DNA from: JTS-RE9 sp964649195
GTDB lineage: Bacteria; Planctomycetota; Phycisphaerae; Phycisphaerales; Phycisphaeraceae
DNA length: 19,476 nt
Reading direction: 5' to 3'
Assembly (NCBI GenBank): GCA_964649195.1
Contig: CAZYPK010000096.1
Span: 1-19,476, forward strand
Made by a program: the position numbers and the translations under genes. Below are positions 1 through 5,807 of this stretch, piece after piece. The first letter of the stretch is position 1. Every line of letters starts with the position of its first letter. Under the pieces are notes generated by a model. The model saw only the letters and a program-made list of their open reading frames with translations. It did not search any database and was not told the DNA's origin.

Positions 1-17
1 CGCAAACGAACGGCTCG

Positions 18-98
18 GCGGGAGCCTCGCCCTCCCAGCGGGAGCCTCGCCCCCCGGCAGGAGCCTCGTCTTTCCGGCCGGAGGCTTCCGCTCTCCCG
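18..98. repeat. Degenerate 20-bp tandem repeat, about four units
   Basis: Units of about 20 bp share the core GGAGCCTCG, at 21, 41 and 60, with a decayed fourth unit at 80 (GGAGGCTTCC). The first unit contains GGGAG...CTCCC arms able to form a 5-bp hairpin. The array lies upstream of the aminotransferase gene. No protein is evident in positions 1-184, so this is probably intergenic repeat DNA of unknown role. Confidence 0.6.
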
Positions 99-211
99 CC
101 ATAGGCTTTTGCCCTGACTGATCCTGTTTCAAACTTCCATTTCCCCCCATTCCTGCTAACCTTTCCCGCCCGGCAGACCTTTGATTGCCGTGTGAATGCA
201 GGAATCCCGCC

Positions 212-1411
212 ATGTTTCAGACTGTCCAACTCGCCCCGCCTGATCCGATCCTGGGCATCGGCGACGCCTTCGCCAAGGATCCCAATCCGGGAAAGATCAA
301 CCTTTCCGTCGGCGTCTATAAGGATGCGGCGGGCAAGACGCCCGTGCTGCCTTGCGTGAAGGAGGCGGAGAAGCGCATTCTCGCCACCGAAGCCAGCAAG
401 GGGTACATGCCCATCGACGGTTCGCCGGCCTACAACGCCGCGGTGCAGGCGCTGCTCTTTGGCGATCACGAAATCGTTCAGTCCAAACGCTGCGCCACCA
501 GCCACACCCCCGGCGGCACCGGCGGCCTGCGCGTCGCCGCCGACTACCTGCGCAAGAACCACGGCCGGCTCACCATCTGGATCAGCGATCCGACATGGGC
601 CAATCACGAAGCGATCTTTCAATCCGCAGGTCATCTGGTGAAGACGTATCCCTACTTCGATGGTGCGACCAACGGCCTGAAGTTCGAGGCGATGATCGAA
701 GCCCTGGGCGCGATCAGCGCCGGTGATGTGGTGCTGCTCCACGGCTGCTGCCACAATCCGACGGGCGTCGATCCCACGATCGACCAATGGAAACTCATCG
801 CACAAACCATCACGGATCGCGGCGGGCTGCCGCTGGTTGATTTCGCCTATCAGGGCTTTGCAACGGGCGTCCGCGAAGATGCGGCCTGTCTTTCGATCCT
901 GCTCGACAAGTGCCCGGAGATGATCGTGGTCTCCAGCTTCAGCAAAAACTTCGGCCTCTACAACGAACGCACCGGCGCGGTGACCATCGTCGCCGCCGAC
1001 GCCGCGACGGCTGAGAAAGTTTTGAGCCAGGTGAAGATCGTCATTCGCTCCAACTACTCCAACCCCCCGGCGCACGGCGGCCTGATCGTCACCGCCATCC
1101 TCACCGATCCCGCCCTGCACGCGAAGTGGATCGATGAAGTGAAGCAGATGCGCGACCGCATTCACAAGATGCGAACGCTCTTCGTTGAATCGCTCAACCA
1201 TCGCGGCGTGAAGCTCGCCCCGGCGGGCAACGACTTCATCACGAAGCAGAACGGCATGTTCTCGTTTTCAAACCTGAACAAGGATCAGGTGAAAGCGCTG
1301 AAGGAGAACTTCTCAATCTACATCGTGGGCAGCGGGCGCATCAACGTGGCGGGCATGACGGAGAGCAACATGAGGCCGTTGTGCGATGCGATCGCGATGG
1401 TTGTCAAGTGA
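212..1411 (+). CDS. aspC: Aspartate/aromatic amino acid aminotransferase (class I, PLP)
   Basis: The 399-residue product looks like the AspC/TyrB family along its whole length. It would move the amino group between aspartate (or an aromatic amino acid) and 2-oxoglutarate, using PLP in the cytoplasm. Visible family signatures are GKINLSVGVYKD near the N-terminus, TPGGTGGLRVAADYL, HGCCHNPTG, the PLP-lysine motif SSFSKNFGLYNERTG (Lys about 245), RSNYSNPPAHGG (Arg about 279, the residue that binds the distal carboxylate) and SGRINVAGM (Arg about 376, alpha-carboxylate). I chose ATG 212 because MFQTVQLAPPDPILG aligns with the start of E. coli AspC and an AGG lies 9 nt upstream. A TTG at 185 would add nine unrelated residues. 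AspC and TyrB cannot be told apart here, so the symbol is the likelier of two. Downstream it converges on the Uma2 gene. Confidence 0.93.
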   Translation: MFQTVQLAPPDPILGIGDAFAKDPNPGKINLSVGVYKDAAGKTPVLPCVKEAEKRILATEASKGYMPIDGSPAYNAAVQALLFGDHEIVQSKRCATSHTPGGTGGLRVAADYLRKNHGRLTIWISDPTWANHEAIFQSAGHLVKTYPYFDGATNGLKFEAMIEALGAISAGDVVLLHGCCHNPTGVDPTIDQWKLIAQTITDRGGLPLVDFAYQGFATGVREDAACLSILLDKCPEMIVVSSFSKNFGLYNERTGAVTIVAADAATAEKVLSQVKIVIRSNYSNPPAHGGLIVTAILTDPALHAKWIDEVKQMRDRIHKMRTLFVESLNHRGVKLAPAGNDFITKQNGMFSFSNLNKDQVKALKENFSIYIVGSGRINVAGMTESNMRPLCDAIAMVVK

Positions 1412-1569
1412 TGCCGCCCCAAGCCCGATGGTGAGGCTCTGCGAACCGTCGGGGTATTTCAGCCCTGCAACCACATCGACACCCCCCCGACGACTCGGCA
1501 ACCTCGCCGGATGCATGACACGTCTCGCGGGGTCGTGTGTGGGTCGTGGGCCAGTTTGAAATTCCGTGT

Positions 1570-1606
1570 GGCACGGGCAGGCCGCGGTCCGCCGCCTGCC
1601 CGTGCC
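1570..1606. terminator. Strong hairpin between convergent genes (possible bidirectional terminator)
   Basis: GGCACGGGCAGGC (1570-1582) pairs perfectly with GCCTGCCCGTGCC (1594-1606) around an 11-nt loop. It lies in the 225-bp gap between the convergent aminotransferase and Uma2 genes, where a shared terminator is expected. No T-run follows on either strand, so a factor-independent terminator is only one reading; it may be a dispersed palindrome. I see nothing else in 1412-1636. Confidence 0.5.
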
Positions 1607-1636
1607 GGATGCGATCGGGGGGCGATTGAAAACACT

Positions 1637-2263
1637 TCATTCACGCCACAGACGTTCGAGTGTGATGCTGATCCCGGAGAATGCCTGAGGTTGCAGCACG
1701 CCACGCTCCCGGCCGGCGGCATCCTCCTTGTAAGCCGCATCGACCAGGTGAAAACAGTCGAGCGTCTTGCGGTAGGCATCGATGATCCAATAGTTGGGCA
1801 CGCCGAACTCGGCATACCAGCGACGCTTGGTGACGCGATCGTGGCGCTCATGATCGGGGCTGACCGATTCGATGATGAGCGTGGGCGGGACATAGATGCG
1901 CGAACGATCCGGGTCGGGGCGGCCATGCTCGGCCACCGCGCGGATTTGGGCCGCCTGATCCTGCGGGGTCATGAAGGCCACATCGGCGCGGATGACACGC
2001 TGCTCGTCGATGATGATGTCCAGTTCATTGGCAAAGCCGCCTTCGATCCCCCGTTCATCGAATTGCCTGTCGAGTTGGAGGATCAACTCCAGCCAGGCGT
2101 TTCCATGCTTGAAGTAGGCGGCGGCCATATCGGTGAGCACTCCCTCAACAATTTCGTACCGGCCCATGTCCCACTGCCGGGCAATGTCGGGGCGGTCGAG
2201 GTCGGCGGCGGTCCAGCCGAGCGTGCCGACCTGAAACGGACGTGGTGAAGTGATGGCGGACAT
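1637..2263 (-). CDS. Uma2 family (DUF820) PD-(D/E)XK-like protein
   Basis: The 208-residue product has the layout of Uma2/DUF820 proteins: a start-proximal RYEIVEGVL segment, a central IRADVAFM segment, then PTLIIESVSPDHERHD, RRWYAEFGVPNYWIID and a final Leu/Trp-rich tail. The Asp of ADVAF and the Glu of LIIES fit the D...ExK-type acidic core predicted for this family. Its true substrate is not established; the family is abundant in cyanobacteria and planctomycetes and is often annotated as a putative endonuclease. ATG 2263 (MSAITSPRPF) is preferred to a TTG 36 nt upstream that adds residues of no family character. The gene is divergent from prfB. It could be a stand-alone accessory gene, since no partner is visible beside it. 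Confidence 0.85.
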   Translation of the reverse strand: MSAITSPRPFQVGTLGWTAADLDRPDIARQWDMGRYEIVEGVLTDMAAAYFKHGNAWLELILQLDRQFDERGIEGGFANELDIIIDEQRVIRADVAFMTPQDQAAQIRAVAEHGRPDPDRSRIYVPPTLIIESVSPDHERHDRVTKRRWYAEFGVPNYWIIDAYRKTLDCFHLVDAAYKEDAAGRERGVLQPQAFSGISITLERLWRE

Positions 2264-2269
2264 GCGGAA

Positions 2270-2275
2270 AGTATA
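2270..2275 (-). promoter_or_regulatory. Candidate -10 box for the Uma2 gene (possibly leaderless)
   Basis: On the minus strand TATACT ends 6 nt before ATG 2263. If it is a sigma-70 -10 element, transcription would begin at or beside the start codon, giving a leaderless mRNA. This would fit the lack of a nearby Shine-Dalgarno sequence. The -35 region is weak (TTGTTC-like), so this is tentative. Confidence 0.3.
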
Positions 2276-2366
2276 GTCGGCCCCTGTGCGTGTGAACAAC
2301 GGATTTTTTTCTCGATGCGCCGCACCGTTTGTGGTTTTTCCCCGATCTTCCTATTCTGCTCCTTCC

Positions 2367-3486
2367 ATGCAACACCAAAACATCCCCGGCATTCTTTCAT
2401 CGCTTGAGGCGCGGATTTTAACGATCCGCGACTCTCTTTAACTACGATAAAAAGCTGCAACATTTCAAGACGCTCGAAGCACGCATGAGCGATGCGAGCT
2501 TCTGGGACAACGCCGACACGGCCAACAAGGTCGTCGCCGAGGTGCGCCAGCTCAAGGCTCAGATCGATCCGCTCACCAAGGCGATCGACGCGATCGATGA
2601 TGCCAGGCTCATGTGGGAGATGGCGACCGAGGCCAACGACGACTCGGCACGCGAGGATGTCGATTCGCAGATCGACGGCCTCTACGCTCTCGTCGATAAG
2701 GTCGAAACCCTTTCACTGCTCAGCGGCAAGTACGACAGCCGCAACTGCTACCTGTCCGTCTATGCGGGCGAAGGCGGCACCGAGGCCCAGGACTGGGCCG
2801 AGATGCTCGCACGCATGTACATGAAGTTCGGCGAATCGATGGGCTGGGACCTTTCCGAAGTTGATAAAAACTACGGCGAAGACGCGGGCATCAAGGACAT
2901 CACCCTCTATGTCAAAGGCGAAAACGCCTTCGGCTATCTCTCCACCGAGCGCGGCACGCACCGCCTGGCGCGCGTCTCACCCTTCAACGCCCAGGGCAAG
3001 CGGCAGACGAGCTTCGCCACCGTTGAAATCGTGCCTGAGTTCGCCGACGAGGGCAAGGTGCAGATTCCCGAAGGCGAACTGGAAGTGACCGCCTTCGTCC
3101 GCGCCAGCGGCCCCGGCGGGCAGAACGTCAACAAGGTCGCCAGCGCGATCCGGCTGGTGCATAAGCCGACGAACATCATGGTCGTCTGCTCGGTCTATCG
3201 CGATCAGGGACAGAACAAGAGCCGGGCCATGTCGATCCTTCAGGCCAAGCTCGAACTGCTCGCGGAAGAACGACGCGCCAGGGAACTCGACGCGGCCAAG
3301 GGCGGCGAACTGAAGATGGGCTGGGGCACGCAGATCCGCAGCTACGTCATCTACGACAACCGCGTGAAGGACACCCGCACCGGCTACGAGGAAGGCAACC
3401 CGATGAACGTCCTTGACGGTCACATCATGGGCTTCATCAACGCGGAGCTGCAACGGCGGGCGAAGGAACGCGGAAAACAGGCGTAG
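2367..3486 (+). CDS. prfB: Peptide chain release factor 2, made by programmed +1 frameshift
   Basis: RF2 reads UGA and UAA stop codons and releases the finished peptide on the ribosome. The gene needs two frames. The first runs from ATG 2367 through 24 codons to CTT 2436-2438, followed by in-frame TAA 2439-2441. After a +1 slip, reading continues at AAC 2440 to the stop at 3484-3486, giving 372 residues (E. coli RF2 has 365). The junction LNYDKKLQHFKTLEARMSDASFWD matches the LDYDAKKERLEE...PDVWN region of E. coli RF2, so the upstream part belongs to the gene. SPF (about 204-206) marks RF2 as opposed to RF1, and GPGGQNVNK places GGQ at about 250-252, as in E. coli. A start at ATG 2485 would lose the first helices. 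No clear Shine-Dalgarno precedes ATG 2367. Confidence 0.93.
2410..2442 (+). promoter_or_regulatory. prfB recoding site: hairpin plus CTT TAA C slippery sequence
   Basis: The slip site is CTT (2436-2438) followed by TAA (2439-2441) and C; the shifted frame resumes with AAC. The usual RF2 site is CUU UGA C. No AGGGGG-like internal Shine-Dalgarno sits 3-6 nt before CTT. Instead CGCGGAT (2410-2416) pairs with ATCCGCG (2424-2430) around a 7-nt loop, ending 5 nt before CTT. In known systems RF2 shortage at this stop raises frameshifting and so RF2 output. Confidence 0.8.
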
Positions 3487-3493
3487 GAGATTG

Positions 3494-3521
3494 GGGATTT
3501 GGGATTTGGGATTTGGGATTT
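3494..3521. repeat. Four exact GGGATTT heptamers
   Basis: GGGATTT occurs four times head to tail immediately after the prfB stop codon. It is one of several 7-bp-period arrays in this window, each with a different unit. No coding potential is apparent. Confidence 0.9.
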
Positions 3522-3525
3522 CGTC

Positions 3526-3670
3526 GGGTGGCTGGGGCTGGAGGCTTTGCGCAAGCCCCGGCCCGGCGCACGAAGCAAGGTGAAGCAACTGAAGGCTGAA
3601 GGCTGAAGACTGAAGGCTGAAGACTGAAGGTCGCCGGGCCGGGGCTTCGCGGACTCAGCCCCAGCCACCC
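3526..3670. repeat. 145-bp inverted-repeat element enclosing a heptamer array
   Basis: The outer arms GGGTGGCTGGGGCTG (3526-3540) and its complement (3656-3670) pair over 15 bp. The inner arms AAGCCCCGGCCCGGCG (3553-3568) and complement (3632-3647) pair over 16 bp. The core (3591-3632) is six 7-bp units alternating GAAGGCT and GAAGACT. A further partial copy of the right outer arm, CTCAGCCCCGGCCACCC, lies at 3677-3693. The element fills the gap between convergent prfB and uppS and could also end both transcripts. No ORF is supported. Confidence 0.8.
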
Positions 3671-3776
3671 GGACGGCTCAGCCCCGGCCACCCGACGCCG
3701 GCCGCCCGTCGTTGATCAACAGTGTTGCGCAGCGCCCCTTGCGGCCGTTCACGTCCGCGACTCGTTGAGTCGCGGC

Positions 3777-4568
3777 TCAGTCTTCGACCACGGCGCCGAA
3801 CTTCCGCGTTCGCCGGGCGTAGGCGTGCAGCGACTTGTGAAACTCCTCCACCGTGAACTGCGGCCAGCAGACCTCGGAGACATAAAGCTCCGCGTAGCTG
3901 ATCTGCCAGAGGAGGTAGTTGCTGACGCGCATCTCGCCTGCGGTGCGGATGAGCAGGTCGGGATCGGGCAGGCCGTGGGTGTAGAGATGATCGCTGACGG
4001 TCTGTTCGGTGATGGCTGCGGGATCGATTTCGCCGCGCTTGACCTGTTCCGCAATGTCGCGGAGGGCATCGGTGATCTCGGCGCGGGAGCCGTAGTTGAT
4101 CGCCAGGCAGAGCGTCAGGCCGGTGTTTTTCGCCGTCTCTTCGGTGGTGCGGTCCAGTTCATCGAGCACCGGCCCAGGCAACCCTTCGCGTCTGCCGATC
4201 TGCCGGAACTTGACGTTGTTCTCCATCATCTCCCGGCGTTCCTTGATGAGGTACTCGACATAGAGCTCCATGAGAAACCCGACCTCATCGGCGGGCCGGT
4301 TCCAGTTCTCGACGGAGAAGCTGTAGAGCGTGAGCACTTCCAGTTCGAGCCGGGCCGATTCGGTGACGATGGCGCGGACGGTTTTGGCCCCCATCGCGTG
4401 CCCATAGGTGCGCTCCCGGCCCTGTTGCCTGGCCCACCGCCCGTTGCCATCCATGATGACCGCCACATGACGGGGCATGACCTCGCGAGGCAGGCCAAGC
4501 GTCCGGTAGGAACGCTCGGTCTGCCGGGCACGGGAAAGCTCTACAGGGACATCGGTCATCATGGACAT
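3777..4568 (-). CDS. uppS: Isoprenyl transferase (undecaprenyl diphosphate synthase)
   Basis: This cis-prenyltransferase adds isopentenyl diphosphate units to farnesyl diphosphate. The product is the C55 lipid carrier for peptidoglycan and other envelope polymers, and the enzyme acts at the cytoplasmic face of the membrane. Family signatures are complete: HVAVIMDGNGRWA with the Mg-binding Asp at about 40, GHAMGAKTVR, LTLYSFSVENWNRP, LAINYGSRAEI and the C-terminal PDLLIRTAGEMRVSNYLLWQ followed by YAELYVSEVCWP. From ATG 4568 the protein has 263 residues, against about 253 in E. coli. In-frame ATGs at 4562 and 4559 are also possible, and none has a clear Shine-Dalgarno. An ATG at 4658 would add 30 residues of no family character. 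It is downstream of miaE on the same strand with a 221-bp gap, so co-transcription is uncertain. Confidence 0.95.
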   Translation of the reverse strand: MSMMTDVPVELSRARQTERSYRTLGLPREVMPRHVAVIMDGNGRWARQQGRERTYGHAMGAKTVRAIVTESARLELEVLTLYSFSVENWNRPADEVGFLMELYVEYLIKERREMMENNVKFRQIGRREGLPGPVLDELDRTTEETAKNTGLTLCLAINYGSRAEITDALRDIAEQVKRGEIDPAAITEQTVSDHLYTHGLPDPDLLIRTAGEMRVSNYLLWQISYAELYVSEVCWPQFTVEEFHKSLHAYARRTRKFGAVVED

Positions 4569-4724
4569 GAATACGTCATCGGCAAGGGGGCGGGTTCGAC
4601 ATTCGAATCGGCGGGGCCTGTGAATGCCCGGTCGTTGATTGCATGAATGATAATCCATTGACCGCGAACACGGCGAACGGGGAGATCAGCCCGGTGAAGA
4701 GGTCAGGAGACAGGGATTCGTAGC

Positions 4725-4791
4725 CGCAGCGTCCTCGCTGCGCGTCTGCGGGACAGGGGACAGGAACACAGAGCGAAGCCGCAAGCGGCTT
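4725..4791. other. Two short hairpins in the uppS-miaE gap
   Basis: CGCAGCG (4725-4731) and CGCTGCG (4736-4742) form a 7-bp stem with a TCCT loop. AAGCCGC (4776-4782) and GCGGCTT (4785-4791) form a second tight stem that runs into the miaE stop codon. The second could attenuate transcription from miaE toward uppS, but it lacks a U-tract. The rest of 4569-4789 shows no gene. Confidence 0.45.
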
Positions 4792-5446
4792 AATGCCTTC
4801 CCCCTCCCCCACTGTGCATCCCCGCATACACCGGCTGCTCCGCGATGATCTTCGCCTCGGCGTCGAGCATTTCGTTCCACCGTTTTTCGACATCGCCGCC
4901 GCCGGGCATTTCGCGGGCCAGTTGCACGAACACGGCATAGTGTCCGCGTTCGCTGGCGCTGAGGCCGCCGTAGAGTTTGGCCAGTTCGCGGTCTTCCGAT
5001 TGCCGCGAAAGCAGCTCGAACCGCTCGCAGGATCGCGCCTCGATCAGGGCGCTGATGAGCAGCCGATCGATCACTTCGCGCGGCCCCTGCCCCAGTCTTG
5101 CAAGCCGATGAAGCGCGGCGGCATAAGGGTTCCGGTGTGACTTGGTGAACCGGCCGCCCCGGCGAACCAGCAGCCGAAGCACGATGCCCAGATGATCCGA
5201 CTCATCCCTGGCCACCGCCGTCATCGCACGCACCCACCGCATCGAAAAGTCCTTCTCATCCGGCCCGGCATCCTCATGTCCCGGCCAGCGGTTGAGCAGA
5301 TCCAGCGCATTGGTCGCCGCCTTCTTTTCCAGATGGGCATGATCGTTGAGCAACGCCAGCGGCTTGCCCAGAACCCGGCCAGCCCAGTCGGGAGAGGTCG
5401 TGTAACGCAGCGGAAGTTCGATGGCGGAGGCTTGAGGCATCGGCAC
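4790..5446 (-). CDS. miaE: MiaE-type tRNA-(ms2io6A37) hydroxylase
   Basis: The 218-residue protein resembles MiaE, a non-haem diiron monooxygenase. MiaE hydroxylates the isopentenyl side chain of ms2i6A at tRNA position 37, next to the anticodon, after MiaA and MiaB have acted. The ferritin-like four-helix motifs are visible: LLNDHAHLEKKAATNAL (Glu and His ligands), MTAVARDESDHL, LLISALIEARSCERFELL and a late SERGHYAVFVQLA. The alternation of E and ExxH pairs fits diiron ligation. ATG 5446 is used; ATG 5440 is equally possible, and neither has a good Shine-Dalgarno. It is divergent from the debranching-enzyme gene. A MiaE-like ferritin-fold protein with another substrate cannot be excluded from sequence alone. 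Confidence 0.85.
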   Translation of the reverse strand: MPMPQASAIELPLRYTTSPDWAGRVLGKPLALLNDHAHLEKKAATNALDLLNRWPGHEDAGPDEKDFSMRWVRAMTAVARDESDHLGIVLRLLVRRGGRFTKSHRNPYAAALHRLARLGQGPREVIDRLLISALIEARSCERFELLSRQSEDRELAKLYGGLSASERGHYAVFVQLAREMPGGGDVEKRWNEMLDAEAKIIAEQPVYAGMHSGGGGRH

Positions 5447-5520
5447 ATTGTATTGGACACCAACGACGGATCATCCGATACAGCCTGACAACGCTTCATG
5501 AAAGGCAAAGCTTCCGATCT

Positions 5521-5556
5521 CAAATTTCAAATTTCAAATCTCAAACAAGCTCCAAT
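5521..5556. repeat. AT-rich heptamer array (CAAATTT type)
   Basis: CAAATTT, CAAATTT, CAAATCT, CAAACAA follow one another at 7-bp spacing (5521-5548). The segment 5535-5556 occurs again, exactly and inverted, at 18206-18227 upstream of pckA. It lies in the 361-bp gap between miaE and the debranching-enzyme gene. Confidence 0.8.
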
Positions 5557-5575
5557 CAAGGCGGAATCAATTCAA

Positions 5576-5602
5576 AACCTGAGTTTCGCTTAAGCCCCGC
5601 CC
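5576..5602. repeat. 27-bp dispersed repeat, copy 1
   Basis: An exact 27-bp match, beginning AACCTGAGTTTCGCTTAAGC, recurs at 14526-14552 in the same orientation. It overlaps the left arm of the inverted-repeat element at 5592-5752. Confidence 0.85.
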
Positions 5603-5752
5603 GGCCCCCGGAGCAGGGCGCGGACCAAAGCGTGTCCAATCAACAAAGGATCCAAGGCTTACAAAATGAATTCCCATCGAAAATCGAGTTGTGATTCGTG
5701 AACGAGCCGTGTGTCGCTCACCCCTTGGCCCGCGCCCTTCCGGGCGGGGCTT
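5592..5752. repeat. 161-bp inverted-repeat element, related arms to the 3526-3670 element
   Basis: The outer arms AAGCCCCGCCCGG (5592-5604) and CCGGGCGGGGCTT (5740-5752) pair over 13 bp. The inner arms 5615-5628 and 5725-5738 pair over 14 bp with one mismatch. The ~96-bp core is moderately AT-rich with no supported ORF and is unrelated to the core at 3591-3632. The outer arm resembles AAGCCCCGGCCCGG of the other element, so the two probably belong to one family. Confidence 0.75.
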
Positions 5753-5754
5753 TT

Positions 5755-5789
5755 GAGATTTGCATCTTGTGATTTGGAGCTTTCGGCTC
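5755..5789. repeat. Degenerate 7-bp-period array upstream of the debranching-enzyme gene
   Basis: GAGATTT, GCATCTT, GTGATTT, GGAGCTT, TCGGCTC follow in 7-bp register. The same GAGATTT...GTGATTT series recurs at 18220-18247. The array ends 18 nt before the chosen start codon, so it lies in the 5' leader. Confidence 0.6.
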
Positions 5790-5807
5790 TGCCGACTTAG
5801 GATGGCT

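Noticed and set aside
1511..2248. 245-codon plus-strand frame
   Set aside because: Antisense to the Uma2 gene, whose motifs are clear; its first part crosses the 1570-1606 hairpin.
2485..3486. prfB starting at ATG 2485 without frameshift
   Set aside because: It would remove the N-terminal helices; upstream codons in both frames match RF2, joined exactly at the expected slip position.
3591..3632. Possible CRISPR-like array
   Set aside because: Units are 7 bp with no spacers; it is a simple tandem repeat, and no cas gene is present.
3765..4646. 293-codon plus-strand frame over uppS
   Set aside because: uppS has every family motif on the minus strand; the plus-strand product has none.
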